A stretch of 64,000 bases of DNA from contig NZ_REGE01000002.1 in the NCBI RefSeq assembly GCF_003688935.1, forward strand, positions 1-64,000, written 5' to 3'. The translations under genes and the position numbers were made by a program. Below, one piece after another: positions 1-7,847 of this stretch. Every line of letters starts with the position of its first letter. Position 1 is the first letter of the stretch. The notes beneath the pieces were generated by a model. The model ran no database searches, was not told where the DNA came from, and saw nothing but the letters and a program-made list of their open reading frames with translations. This DNA is from Corynebacterium macginleyi (GTDB lineage: Bacteria; Actinomycetota; Actinomycetes; Mycobacteriales; Mycobacteriaceae).

Positions 1-1
1 A

Positions 2-139
2 GCCCGGACGGCGGTGGCTCGCTGGATTGAGATTGTCTACAACCGGCGTCGTCGCCACTCGTCCATCGGGATGGTAAGCCCCGTCGATTTCGAAGCCCAG
101 CTCGCTGATCAAAATTGTAATAAGAAAACCGCTGCTTAA
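2..139 (+). pseudogene. IS3-family transposase OrfB, C-terminal part (cut by window edge)
   Basis: The frame is open from the window edge and ends with TAA at 137-139. The 45 visible residues include the end of the DDE integrase core, with the motif YNRRRRHSSIG followed by SPVDFE, which is the usual last helix of IS3/IS150-type OrfB proteins. Whether the whole element is intact cannot be judged because it runs out of the window to the left. Confidence 0.85.
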
Positions 140-185
140 CCCCTAAGCAGCTTAACAACGTGTCCACGACTTGCGGGTAACCCCA
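140..185 (+). mobile_element. Right end of the IS3-family element
   Basis: About 46 bases separate the transposase stop from a junction near 185. The stretch tgtccacgacttgcgggtaa (161-180) and the next few bases look like a terminal inverted repeat, and beyond 185 a different transposase fragment begins on the opposite strand. The exact boundary is inferred because the left end is not in the window. Confidence 0.5.
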
Positions 186-293
186 CTTGGCTCTCTTTAA
201 GGCTCGTTTGTCTTCAATATTGCAGTTCATCAACCGCAATGTCTTTAACGCGGAATCATCGTTGGTGAACTGCACCCGGTTACGCGTGGGAAC
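186..293 (-). pseudogene. IS256 (mutator) family transposase fragment
   Basis: The minus-strand frame reads RVQFTNDDSALKTLRLMNCN followed by IEDKRALKRAK. This resembles the C-terminal region of IS256-family transposases (NDDSALKTLWL, CNIEDKRA). The fragment is cut by an in-frame stop just upstream of about 293 and by the IS3 end at about 185, so only about 36 codons remain. The IS3 element appears to have jumped into this older IS256 copy. Family assignment is from remembered motifs and not from an alignment. Confidence 0.6.
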
Positions 294-323
294 CTACACA
301 CAAACCATTAGATACTCTCCACT

Positions 324-722
324 CTATTTACCTGTAAAAACCGGCGAAGAAATAAGCTCCCTTACTCCAACACTACTAGGAAAAACATCAGCCTTTGCAT
401 ATTCCTCATCCATTAGAAAAAATGACGCTAAAGACCCCTCAGCCTTTGTAAAAAGCTCTTGTTCAGCAGAAACGATTGATTCACAAAGGTATAACCGCAA
501 ACTCTCAAAATCCTCGTTGGGCCTTTCAACCCTGAACTGAGTAATGAGATCTCTTTTCATCTCTTCGGAATCTACTTCAACTGGTTCGGAGCAAATAAAA
601 AGTACGTCGACTCCAGGCAGGCGCGCTGCTTTACGCACTACTTGCGAATACGTTTTATATGCCGATTTCACAACACACTGATCGGCCACGAAAAAAGTGT
701 CTAAAGCAAAAAACATACGCAT
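324..722 (-). CDS. Orphan hypothetical protein, 132 aa, AT-rich
   Basis: I do not recognise this protein. The start is ATG at 722, seven bases after a good Shine-Dalgarno sequence (GGAAAGGA); a longer frame to 773 lacks one. It begins MRMFFALDTFFVADQCVV, has no obvious signal peptide or membrane segment, and is rich in Glu, Asp, Ser and Phe in its second half (EEMKRDL, VSAEQELFTKAEG). Base composition is visibly more AT-rich than the flanking chromosome. It lies alone between IS fragments on both sides, so it is probably acquired cargo. Toxin, immunity or phage functions are possible, but nothing in the sequence shows them. An undetected pseudogene is the main alternative. Confidence 0.6.
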   Translation of the reverse strand: MRMFFALDTFFVADQCVVKSAYKTYSQVVRKAARLPGVDVLFICSEPVEVDSEEMKRDLITQFRVERPNEDFESLRLYLCESIVSAEQELFTKAEGSLASFFLMDEEYAKADVFPSSVGVRELISSPVFTGK

Positions 723-803
723 TGTAATCCTTTCCAAACAGATAAAGCTTGTCAACGTCCTGTATACCGTCAAGATTTGTCACGTGAGATTCTATCTCAC
801 CAC

Positions 804-995
804 CTAGCGGCAGGGGCCTGACACCCGAAGTCGACGAGTACTTAACCCGCGAGCCTTGGACTGGCAATAACCCCGCGAGGTGATAAACCCACCAGCCCGG
901 TTATTCTTCAACGTCTTACAGATGAACTCGACAGAGAAACGATTCCGGTATTTATCGATGAACCGGATCATTTCCGACATTTTGGGCCTGGTCAT
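804..995 (-). pseudogene. IS3-family transposase OrfB, N-terminal fragment
   Basis: The 63-codon frame begins MTRPKMSEMIRFIDKYRNRF and continues EFICKTLKNNRAGGFITSRG, the N-terminal signature of IS3-family OrfB ahead of the catalytic core. It stops at 804 and none of the DDE core follows. Its ATG overlaps the stop of the upstream OrfA remnant (ATGA at 992-995), the layout used for programmed frameshifting in this family. It is a decayed copy in the opposite orientation to the IS3 element at the left edge. Confidence 0.8.
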
Positions 996-1232
996 GAGGC
1001 GAAAAAAGCTGACGCAACCTTCAGTAGCTCATTAGTGTCGCGAAGCTGATGATTTTCACGGCGTAGCCTCGCGTTTTCGGCAGCCACATCTTCAGGCACT
1101 GGTTCTGGGGTGTTTCCCACGCGGCGGGCAGGCTTAAGTCCATTGACGAGCCGTGTGCCATGAAACCCCGAGCTTTGGGGCTACTGCCTGGCACGCAGCC
1201 TGCATCGACATATTTTCCGCCAGAGCGTTTCA
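992..1232 (-). pseudogene. IS3-family OrfA remnant with a frameshift
   Basis: The last part reads ENARLRRENHQLRDTNELLK and then VASAFFAS before TGA at 992-994, the leucine-zipper tail typical of IS3 OrfA. Further upstream the frame changes near 1135. There the reading QAVAPKLGVSWHTARQW, the helix-turn-helix part, ends in TAA in a different frame. The gene is therefore broken by at least one indel, and its N terminus is not recognisable. Confidence 0.75.
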
Positions 1233-1287
1233 AGTTGTTTGTGTGTGCGGTCGGACTATAGGTATTTGTCGAAGGGGTCGGGAAAGG

Positions 1288-1312
1288 ACCTGACCCCGGA
1301 AAGTGAACACGT
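1288..1312. mobile_element. Probable IS3 terminal repeat upstream of the OrfA remnant
   Basis: The sequence ggacctgaccccggaaagtg followed by aacac lies just outside the OrfA remnant where the left inverted repeat of an IS3 element is expected. A related stretch, CACTTTCCGGGG-N-C-N-GG, occurs alone at 7862 onward. The assignment rests on position and on this similarity. Confidence 0.4.
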
Positions 1313-1324
1313 CGGGGGTTAGGC

Positions 1325-1485
1325 TCGCAATTCTATGACCCCGAAGCGCAAGGAAGACAAGCGTCGCAACGCTGCGGTTGTAACACTCGCCCGCAGACGA
1401 ATCAACGTCCTCTACGCCTTGATGCGCCACCACGAGTATTACCGCGACCCCGCGCCCAGCAAAGGAAGCCACAGCAGCCTAACCC
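1325..1485 (+). pseudogene. IS110-family transposase, C-terminal remnant
   Basis: The reading KRKEDKRRNAAVVTLARRRI and then NVLYALMRHHEYYRDP matches the C-terminal end of IS110-family transposases (ALARRR.DVLFAMLRDG.FY). The preceding SQFYDP belongs to the same protein but sits in another frame, so there is a frameshift near 1340. Nothing of the catalytic N-terminal domain is present. Confidence 0.65.
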
Positions 1486-1499
1486 CTCACAACAAAACA

Positions 1500-1527
1500 A
1501 GCCGACTGGGAAAAATCCCAGTCGGCT
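1500..1527 (-). terminator. Strong hairpin, terminator for the ECF operon
   Basis: A perfect 12-bp stem (AGCCGACTGGGA / TCCCAGTCGGCT) encloses a four-base loop. Read on the minus strand it is followed by the T-rich run TTGTTTTGTTGTG, as in a rho-independent terminator. It lies 160 bp downstream of the last gene of the minus-strand ECF operon. It could also stop readthrough from the IS110 remnant. The 1560-1687 stretch holds nothing else recognisable. Confidence 0.7.
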
Positions 1528-1687
1528 ACCAGTCGCGTGCAAAACAACACACCTAAAAATCACGAGTTAAGGATCCGGCCTCGTCAACCCCATCCGCGAG
1601 ACTGACAGACTATATAGGAACACCCCCGCTTTCGTCACTCCGCTTTTCTCACTGGAAGGCGAAGGGGGCGGCTAAACACCGCCTCGG

Positions 1688-2842
1688 TTAGTCGGTGCCC
1701 TCTGCCGAGCCGCCGGTATTGGAAAGCTCCACTTCCCGTACGCTGACATACTGCGCGATCTCTGCGACGAACCCTGGATCGTGGCATGTAAGGACAATTG
1801 CTGTTCCTGATTCCAGCGCGCTGTGAATCAGTTGATGCATTAGCGCTCGGTCCGATAGCGAAAGCAAGCTATCGGGCTCATCCATGAGCACGATGGCGTG
1901 GCCCATCTCCACCACATGTGCCGTTTGGGCCAGCCTGAGCCGTGAGGCGGACAGATCCAATGGGTGCTCATCGGCATCAAGTTCCAGCAGCTCCCGTAAC
2001 GCGGTGTTGGGAACAAAATCCCCCAAGGTGGAATATATTACCTGGTCATAAGGGGATTGTAGGACCAATCCCCTGGGTTCTGCTGGGCGCTGTGCCCCAT
2101 CAAGGCCGGCGGCGGCGCGCAGGAGTGACGTTTTTCCGGTGCCGTTTGCCCCGCGTAACCAGGTCACGCCTCCACCGCGAACGGGAATGGTTACCGGTCC
2201 GACGCTAAAGGTATTGCCGGAAGGCTTCGCCGATTGCCACCAGCGCTTCTTTTCTTGTCCGCGGCGCGCAGTAAGCGGCCCGAGGTATTCTTGCGCCCCA
2301 TGATCCGAAATCGATTGCAGGTGTATAGGGGCTGGTTGAGGGATGTCCCCTACGACTTCCCCACCCAATTCGGGCCAATGTTTCGATGACACAGCAAGAA
2401 CGCAGGTATTGTGCAGCGAATGCAATAACTGCGCCATCATCGCCAGTGATGTGGGATCCAACCCTGCGCTTGGCTCGCAAATAATCAGCACCTCGGGTTC
2501 GCGGATCGCGACGCACGCAGCGGCAAGTCTCCGCGTCTGTCCGCCCGAGAGCTGGGTGGGGTTCTTCTCCGCATAATCGCTCAGGCCCACCGCCGCAAGC
2601 ATTTCCTCTCCCTGCGCCTGCATGCGCGCTGGGTCCTCGCCCTGGTTTTCCAGGCCTAGGACTACTTCTTCGATGCAGGTATCGCGCAAATAACTCATCT
2701 GGGCGGATGAGTCTGTACCGATGATGGCGGACGTAGAGAATATTTCGCCCAGCTCTCGCGCCACGTTTTCCACAATGTCATCCGGAGGAACAAGTACTTG
2801 GACGATGCTCCCCTTAACTAGTTGAATATCATCTATATCCAT
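1688..2842 (-). CDS. ECF transporter ATPase, two fused ABC domains, first without Walker A
   Basis: This 384-residue protein is the energising subunit of an ECF-type (cobalt/biotin-type) importer. Residues 1-160 form a first ABC domain with an intact signature LSGGQ (98-102) and Walker B IICEPSAGLD (about 120-129). No P-loop is present, and the region where one is expected is short and unrelated. The second domain has a clear Walker A GANGTGKTS (231-239), Walker B AIVLMDEP and switch histidine (LTCHDPG), but its signature is degraded (LSASRLRLAQ). Only one canonical composite ATP site, Walker A of domain 2 with LSGGQ of domain 1, can form. The start ATG overlaps the permease stop by 10 bases, so translation is coupled. 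Substrate is not readable from this subunit. Confidence 0.85.
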   Translation of the reverse strand: MDIDDIQLVKGSIVQVLVPPDDIVENVARELGEIFSTSAIIGTDSSAQMSYLRDTCIEEVVLGLENQGEDPARMQAQGEEMLAAVGLSDYAEKNPTQLSGGQTRRLAAACVAIREPEVLIICEPSAGLDPTSLAMMAQLLHSLHNTCVLAVSSKHWPELGGEVVGDIPQPAPIHLQSISDHGAQEYLGPLTARRGQEKKRWWQSAKPSGNTFSVGPVTIPVRGGGVTWLRGANGTGKTSLLRAAAGLDGAQRPAEPRGLVLQSPYDQVIYSTLGDFVPNTALRELLELDADEHPLDLSASRLRLAQTAHVVEMGHAIVLMDEPDSLLSLSDRALMHQLIHSALESGTAIVLTCHDPGFVAEIAQYVSVREVELSNTGGSAEGTD

Positions 2843-3525
2843 ACAAAGACCATGACTCCTATGGTTCCTAAGGCCACGATATAGCGCAGTACGCGAGACA
2901 CGACAGAATCCGGTACCGGCCGCAAAACGGTCCTAGTTCCCTCTTCATCAAATCCCACGGCGGCAAGGGCATGGCCACGCTCGGTACCTTGAATCAATAG
3001 GCGCGAAATCACCGGAATAACCACCCGAGAAATGGTATTGCGCCACGTTACTTTGATTCCTGCCAGCTGGTTGGCATCGCGAACGGTCTGCCATGCCTGC
3101 GCACCCTGCGGTAACGACTGCAGCGACGCGCCAACGATATAGGCAATCTTGTGTCCCGCACGCGAGACCTGGAGCCATTTCGCAATATCAGAAATTCGCA
3201 GCACAGACATCGCCACGATGAAGCACACCATGAGCGCGAAAAAGCGCAGGGCTAGTGTGGTGGCAATGAGCAGGCCATCGCTTGTAATGAGCGGAATTAG
3301 TTGGTTATCGCCATAGGGGGCGTGGATCACCAACATCGATAAAGCCACCGGAAAGCTCAACGCCCCAGATGCCAAAACGATCGCTATAGACCTCGTAGCC
3401 CACACGCCATAGGCAAGCATTGTGCCAGCTACCACTGCAGAAGCTAGTGGGCTATTGAGCCCAAGAATAAGTAGCCAACCGCAGGCAGCTATAACGAGAA
3501 CCGTCGACGGGTGAAGGCGATGCAT
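2833..3525 (-). CDS. ECF transporter T component (CbiQ/EcfT-like permease), 230 aa
   Basis: This is a transmembrane coupling protein of an ECF importer. The start chosen is the ATG that overlaps the stop of the S-component gene as TAATG; a longer frame to 3582 would run into that gene. The first residues MHRLHPSTVLVIAACGW lead straight into hydrophobic helices. The cytoplasmic region carries RAGHKIAYIVGASLQSLP and, near the end, ERGHALAAVGFDEEGTR. These correspond to the coupling region of EcfT, where AxARG-type motifs meet the ATPases. The last helix is at the C terminus. It lies between its S and A partners in one operon. Confidence 0.85.
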   Translation of the reverse strand: MHRLHPSTVLVIAACGWLLILGLNSPLASAVVAGTMLAYGVWATRSIAIVLASGALSFPVALSMLVIHAPYGDNQLIPLITSDGLLIATTLALRFFALMVCFIVAMSVLRISDIAKWLQVSRAGHKIAYIVGASLQSLPQGAQAWQTVRDANQLAGIKVTWRNTISRVVIPVISRLLIQGTERGHALAAVGFDEEGTRTVLRPVPDSVVSRVLRYIVALGTIGVMVFVWI

Positions 3526-4271
3526 TAGCGGGGCTGCAAGGATTCCCGGGTGCGCTTGGGCAAAGATTTGACGGCAGCCCACACGATGAGGAATACGACG
3601 GCCTTATCCAATGGGTCAGAGATAAGGGACTGCATCGTAACGGACGCAATCAAGGAGTTACCCAGTTCGCGGAAAAGGGATGTGAGCGCGCCGGTACCGA
3701 CACCAGCCGTACCACCGTAGACGAATGCGGCCACAGGCGCGGCGAGCATGCCGCAGATGATGCCGATGATCGCACCGCTGACGATGACCTTCCAGATCTT
3801 GGTAAACGCACCCTTTTGGATAGCCCAGCCAGAAAGGAAACCGGTAGCCGCGGAAACGGCAGCGAATGGGAGCGCCATCGGATTGAGCAGGCCCCAGACC
3901 ACTGATGACAGCGTACCGGTAGCGAGCCCAGCAATGGGGCCCGCGAGCGCGGCCACCAAGATGGTTCCCACAGAATCAATATATAGCGGAATGCCGCTCG
4001 AGCCGATGATTTGGCCCACCACGATATTAAGAACCAACGCGATGGGAATAATGGCGATGGTACGCGCCGGCAGGGACGGCACGGTGCCGGCAAGCAATAG
4101 AACCGCACCGATGAGGTAGCCGGCCAAGGTGATCAATGCTTCGGCGGAGCCCGCTACGGACTCCCAATCGGCCGGGCGGAAAAACACCAAGTAGATCCAG
4201 GTGGCAACGACTATCGCGGTGCCCGCGATGACCATCCCGCGGCGAGCAGGGGTAAGAGAAAGCTGAGGCAT
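3525..4271 (-). CDS. ECF transporter S component (substrate-binding membrane protein), 248 aa
   Basis: A polytopic membrane protein with about six hydrophobic segments. It contains the motif IPLYIDSVGTILVAALAGP (about residues 94-112), typical of ECF S components, which capture the substrate and associate with the T subunit. A basic tail (PKRTRESLQPR) ends it. Start ATG at 4271 follows a weak AGGA. It is the first of three overlapping genes and stands 123 bp downstream of a nucleoside hydrolase gene on the same strand. That makes a nucleoside, base or ribose-related compound a reasonable guess as substrate. The gap 4272-4394 holds a possible -10 (TAGGCT on the minus strand at 4334-4339) but no riboswitch I can recognise. 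Confidence 0.8.
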   Translation of the reverse strand: MPQLSLTPARRGMVIAGTAIVVATWIYLVFFRPADWESVAGSAEALITLAGYLIGAVLLLAGTVPSLPARTIAIIPIALVLNIVVGQIIGSSGIPLYIDSVGTILVAALAGPIAGLATGTLSSVVWGLLNPMALPFAAVSAATGFLSGWAIQKGAFTKIWKVIVSGAIIGIICGMLAAPVAAFVYGGTAGVGTGALTSLFRELGNSLIASVTMQSLISDPLDKAVVFLIVWAAVKSLPKRTRESLQPR

Positions 4272-4394
4272 AGAGGTATTCCTAATCCATCAATGTGTAA
4301 AGGGGAATGAGGGCACATTGCTCTTTTGGTCCCAGCCTATGTCACCTCAGCGTAGGAAAATGTGGCGTATGCGCTGCGGATTAGGGTAAAAGAT

Positions 4395-5372
4395 TTATTC
4401 GCCTCGAGCAACACGCCCGCCCAAGACGCGCAGCGCTCTATCGAATTCACGGTGGGCGGCTGGAATATCTGCGCTGGTCACCAGCGAGGCATTGGCTGGA
4501 CGGCCCCAATGATTGCAGAGGTCTGCGACGCTAGTACCACGCATCTGCACAGAGTCCGCTTCCACATCAATGGTCGTTTCTACCGTCTCAAAAGGTATCT
4601 TCTGCAGCGCAATGATGCAGGTTAAAAGGTCATGAATCTGGGCTTGGTAGCCTTCTCCTTGCTTTTCGTGGAATTCAAAGTAGAACCGCAATATCTCCGG
4701 CAATTTTTCCGCCATCGGGTGTGTACCAAGCAGCCCCTTAATTTCTGCTAGCCGCTGGGGTGTGATGAGAAATTGCTCGGTGACCTCCAGCGAGCAGAGA
4801 GTGCTGGGTAGTGCCGCTAAAGCTCGAAAATGGTGAGCTGCTGCGTGCGGATCCACCCAGAAATTCCACTCCGCGGTCGGCGTCGTATTGCCGCGGTAAT
4901 TCACGGCACCGCCCATGATGGTAATCGAGCCGCACCGCGCAACGGCTTCGCCATGTTCCCGCTCGAAGTCTGCCAAATTAGTCACCGGCCCGGAAACGAT
5001 GAGGTGCAGCCGCGCATTGTGGGCAATCGCGGCCGACCACAAGTCCCGCCAGTGAATATCGCCGAAATCGTGGTCGGGTGCGCAAAGATAACCCAAGCCG
5101 GTCTCCCCGTGGGTTTCCGGGGTTGTGGTCAGCTCGACCTGGAGAGGACGCGGCCGCCCGGGTGCGACGGGGATTTTCGGGAGCCCACATAAATCCAGAA
5201 TCCACCGTGCATTGGCGGCTGTCTGCTGGACCTCGGCGTTTCCGGCGGTTGTGCTCACACCTACTAATTCGATCTCGTCTGCGTGATGCAACCCCGCCAA
5301 GTATAGGAGGGCAAGGCAGTCATCTATCCCTGGATCGCAGTCAAGTAATACGGCTGGGCGCGAGAAACTCAT
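4395..5372 (-). CDS. Inosine/uridine-preferring nucleoside hydrolase family protein, 325 aa
   Basis: Enzymes of this family cleave the N-glycosidic bond of ribonucleosides to ribose and base, with a calcium ion in the active site. The N-terminal aspartate cluster DCDPGIDDCLAL (about residues 11-22) is the family signature. The central AEWNFWVDPHAA and the later IHDLLTC supply further conserved substrate and catalytic positions. Length fits the usual 300-330 residues. The start ATG has a short AGG six bases upstream. Purine or pyrimidine preference cannot be read. It precedes the ECF importer genes on the same strand, which suggests a salvage unit. Upstream it is separated by only 18 bp from a reductase gene. 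Confidence 0.9.
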   Translation of the reverse strand: MSFSRPAVLLDCDPGIDDCLALLYLAGLHHADEIELVGVSTTAGNAEVQQTAANARWILDLCGLPKIPVAPGRPRPLQVELTTTPETHGETGLGYLCAPDHDFGDIHWRDLWSAAIAHNARLHLIVSGPVTNLADFEREHGEAVARCGSITIMGGAVNYRGNTTPTAEWNFWVDPHAAAHHFRALAALPSTLCSLEVTEQFLITPQRLAEIKGLLGTHPMAEKLPEILRFYFEFHEKQGEGYQAQIHDLLTCIIALQKIPFETVETTIDVEADSVQMRGTSVADLCNHWGRPANASLVTSADIPAAHREFDRALRVLGGRVARGE

Positions 5373-5390
5373 AGGTAGCCTGGCTAAATA

Positions 5391-6059
5391 TTACTTAATG
5401 GAGCTTACTGGCTGATGGCCGTCGACGAATACGACTGGGGAGGCCGGAAGCTCCTCCCGGCCCAATACCTCTACGATGACGTCTGCCACCAAGTCACGGG
5501 ACGAAGTCTGGGTTTCCTGCAACATCTTATCCTCAACGAATTCAAGTCCTTGCGCAGGCTCGTCTGTCAAGGCAGCAGGCTTCAAAATGATGTGCGGGAT
5601 GGGGCTATCTGCCAAGCGGTTGTCTACTTCCTTCTTGGACTCCACGTAGGCATACCACTTTTCATCAGCTGGATCGGTCGTCGCAACCTGAGAGCCAACA
5701 TAAGAAATTATGACGAACTGCGGGACATCCTTGCCCAGCTTTTCCAGAGCTTCGATGGCCGCCAGGGCGCCGTCGCGGTCAACCGCCCACGTCAATTCTG
5801 CGCCGCCACGGCCACCGTTTCCGGCACCCCATATAACTGCATCATAATCTGCGAATAGCTTCGCCCACTGATCCACGGATTGCTCAGTAATATCTGCAAT
5901 GACCGGCGTAGCGTTGGCCTGCTCGATATCGGCCTTTTGGTTTGGGTTTCGGATAAGCGAGTGAACCTCATGACCGGCCGCCGCTAATTTGGGAGCCGCC
6001 AGCAGTCCTACCTTACCGTGCCCGCCGATATACAAAACCTTTTTCTTGGTATTGGTCAT
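5391..6059 (-). CDS. NAD(P)-binding atypical SDR-type oxidoreductase, 222 aa
   Basis: The protein starts MTNTKKKVLYIGGHGKVG, a Rossmann dinucleotide-binding motif of the GxxGxxG kind found in atypical short-chain dehydrogenases (NmrA/YwnB-like). Downstream are VIWGAGNGG (about residues 76-84) and a YVESKKEVD stretch in the position of the YxxxK catalytic pair. Its substrate is unknown; such proteins often act as flavin or quinone reductases or as redox sensors. The ATG at 6059 has no Shine-Dalgarno sequence. A TACCAT hexamer (minus strand, 6068-6073) lies eight bases before it, so the mRNA is probably leaderless. A 21-codon N-terminal extension to 6122 is unlikely. Confidence 0.8.
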   Translation of the reverse strand: MTNTKKKVLYIGGHGKVGLLAAPKLAAAGHEVHSLIRNPNQKADIEQANATPVIADITEQSVDQWAKLFADYDAVIWGAGNGGRGGAELTWAVDRDGALAAIEALEKLGKDVPQFVIISYVGSQVATTDPADEKWYAYVESKKEVDNRLADSPIPHIILKPAALTDEPAQGLEFVEDKMLQETQTSSRDLVADVIVEVLGREELPASPVVFVDGHQPVSSIK

Positions 6060-6162
6060 ATCGACCCATGGTAACAGCGCATTTTTTATGCTGCAGCGGG
6101 TTTTTCGCAGCGAAGCCACCACATCTTATGGCCGCGCTGAGGGCGTTACCCACCGCACCAGA

Positions 6163-6175
6163 TAGAATATCGGTT
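6163..6175 (+). promoter_or_regulatory. -10 element giving a leaderless transcript of the ACT-domain gene
   Basis: TAGAAT at 6163-6168 matches the corynebacterial -10 consensus and ends seven bases before the ATG at 6176. No ribosome-binding sequence is present. The expected transcription start coincides with the start codon. Confidence 0.55.
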
Positions 6176-6445
6176 ATGTATGCCATTATGACCGTCACCG
6201 GTGCCGATAGCACCGGAATCATTGCCGCAGTGACCACCACTCTTGCTGATCTCAACGTCAACGTCATCGATGTCTCGCAGACCATAATGGGTGATTACTT
6301 CACCATGATCCTTCGCGTCGAATTCAACGCAGAGTCCGTATCCATCCAGACCATTCAGGAAAGGATGCGCCCGGTCGCGGAGGAAAAGCAACAATCCATT
6401 CGCATTCAATCGGAAGACCTGTTTACCGCTATGAACGAGATTTAA
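6176..6445 (+). CDS. ACT domain-containing protein (UPF0237 family), 89 aa
   Basis: A single small ACT domain begins [20 protein letters not shown], with the GADxxGI loop that binds amino acids or other small ligands in this family. It resembles the N-terminal ACT of GcvR-like regulators. The frame is open further upstream, but homology starts at 6176. The gene is followed after one base by the DUF711 gene, a pairing widely conserved in bacteria and archaea. Its biochemical role is not established; a sensing or regulatory subunit for the partner is the obvious inference. Confidence 0.85.
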   Translation: MYAIMTVTGADSTGIIAAVTTTLADLNVNVIDVSQTIMGDYFTMILRVEFNAESVSIQTIQERMRPVAEEKQQSIRIQSEDLFTAMNEI

Positions 6446-6446
6446 C

Positions 6447-7811
6447 ATGAGCACCCGTTTTAATACCACCAATATCTTGGACACCATCGAGATGATCGAA
6501 AATTACCGTCTCGATATCCGCACTGTGACGATGGGGATTTCCCTGTTAGGATGCACACGCTCGACGATGGAGGCTACCTGCAAGGCCATCTACGACCGCG
6601 TCACCCAGCAAGCACTCCGCTTGGTTGAGGTATGCGAGGGCATCGAGGGTGAGCTCGGCATCCCGATCGTCAACAAGCGCATCTCCGTCACCCCTATTTC
6701 CCTTGTTGTAGCGGGCGTAGATGGCAACCCCGTCGATGCCGCGCGGGCGCTGGATAAGGCCGCTAAGGAGGTAGGTGTTAACTTCATCGGCGGCTACTCC
6801 GCGCTAGTGGAAAAGGGCGCGACGAAGGCAGAACAAAAACTCATCGCCTCGATCCCGGAGGCCTTAGCTGAGACGGACGTGGTGTGTTCCTCAGTCAATA
6901 TCGCCAGTTCTCGGGCCGGCATCAATATGGATGCGACGAAGCAGATGGGCGAGGTCATCAAGAAGGCCGCTGAGCTGACCAAAGATAGATCCGCAATCGC
7001 CTGTGCGAAGCTCGTCGTCTTTGCCAATTCTGTGGGCGATAATCCATTTATGGCCGGGGCATTCCATGGCATCGAGGAGCCCGACTGCGTCGTTTCCGTC
7101 GGTGTCTCGGGCCCCGGCGTAGTCGACCGCGCTCTCGGTTCCTTGGAAGGCGCAAGCCTGGATCAAGTTGCGGAGGAAGTGAAGAAGGCCGCTTTCAAGA
7201 TCACCCGCGCTGGTCAGCTCGTGGGCAATATGGCCTCTGAGCGCCTCGGCGTTCCCTTCGGCATTATCGATCTCTCTTTGGCTCCCACGGCAGAACTTGG
7301 CGATTCTGTGGCACACATCTTGGAGCATATGGGCCTCGACCAAGTGGGAACACACGGCACGACGGCAGCATTGGCGCTGCTTAACGATGCCGTAAAGAAG
7401 GGCGGCATGATGGCGTGCTCGCGCGTCGGCGGTTTATCTGGTTCCTTCATCCCCGTCTCCGAGGACAGGGGCATGATCGATGCAGTGAAGTCCGGCTCCA
7501 TTTCCATGGACAAGTTGGAGGCCATGACCGCGATCTGTTCGGTTGGCTTCGACATGATTGCACTACCCGGCGATACCGCAGCGAACACGATTTCCGGCAT
7601 GATTGCGGATGAAGCCGCGATTGGTGTGATGAATCATAAGACCACCGCCGTACGCGTCATTCCGGTGCCTGGCGCTCAGGTAGGCGACGAGGTCAGCTTC
7701 GGCGGACTTTTGGGCTACGCCCCCATTATGCCGGTCAATAAGGTGGGCAATTCGCAGTTTATTAACCGCGGTGGCTTTATCCCCGCACCGGTGCACGGCT
7801 TCCGCAACTAG
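6447..7811 (+). CDS. DUF711/UPF0210 family protein, 454 aa
   Basis: A full-length member of the UPF0210 (PFL-like) family, starting [20 protein letters not shown]. The family has a fold related to glycyl-radical enzymes of the pyruvate formate-lyase type but lacks a known activity. Visible conserved parts are the glycine-rich [12 protein letters not shown] (about residues 214-225), [14 protein letters not shown], and the C-terminal [14 protein letters not shown]. The start ATG follows the ACT-gene stop by one base, so the two are co-translated. Two hairpins follow directly. Function is unknown. Confidence 0.85.
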   Translation: MSTRFNTTNILDTIEMIENYRLDIRTVTMGISLLGCTRSTMEATCKAIYDRVTQQALRLVEVCEGIEGELGIPIVNKRISVTPISLVVAGVDGNPVDAARALDKAAKEVGVNFIGGYSALVEKGATKAEQKLIASIPEALAETDVVCSSVNIASSRAGINMDATKQMGEVIKKAAELTKDRSAIACAKLVVFANSVGDNPFMAGAFHGIEEPDCVVSVGVSGPGVVDRALGSLEGASLDQVAEEVKKAAFKITRAGQLVGNMASERLGVPFGIIDLSLAPTAELGDSVAHILEHMGLDQVGTHGTTAALALLNDAVKKGGMMACSRVGGLSGSFIPVSEDRGMIDAVKSGSISMDKLEAMTAICSVGFDMIALPGDTAANTISGMIADEAAIGVMNHKTTAVRVIPVPGAQVGDEVSFGGLLGYAPIMPVNKVGNSQFINRGGFIPAPVHGFRN

Positions 7812-7830
7812 GTGTGGAGGTTTCCACGCC
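7811..7830 (+). terminator. Hairpin at the end of the DUF711 gene
   Basis: Stem GGTGTGGA / TCCACGCC (eight pairs including one G-T) with a four-base loop begins at the last base of the stop codon. There is no run of T after it, so it is only a probable terminator. Confidence 0.45.
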
Positions 7831-7847
7831 TAGTGGAAATGAGCCAA

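Noticed and set aside
187..540. Plus-strand frame of 117 codons
   Set aside because: It is antisense to the IS256 fragment and the orphan gene; the minus-strand readings have motifs or a ribosome site, this one has neither.
655..867. Minus-strand frame of 70 codons between the orphan gene and the IS3 remnant
   Set aside because: It overlaps the promoter and 5' end of the orphan gene and the tail of the transposase remnant in another frame, with no homology or ribosome site.
4272..4394. Riboswitch upstream of the ECF S component
   Set aside because: No thiamine, cobalamin or other known box could be recognised; only a tentative -10 element was seen.
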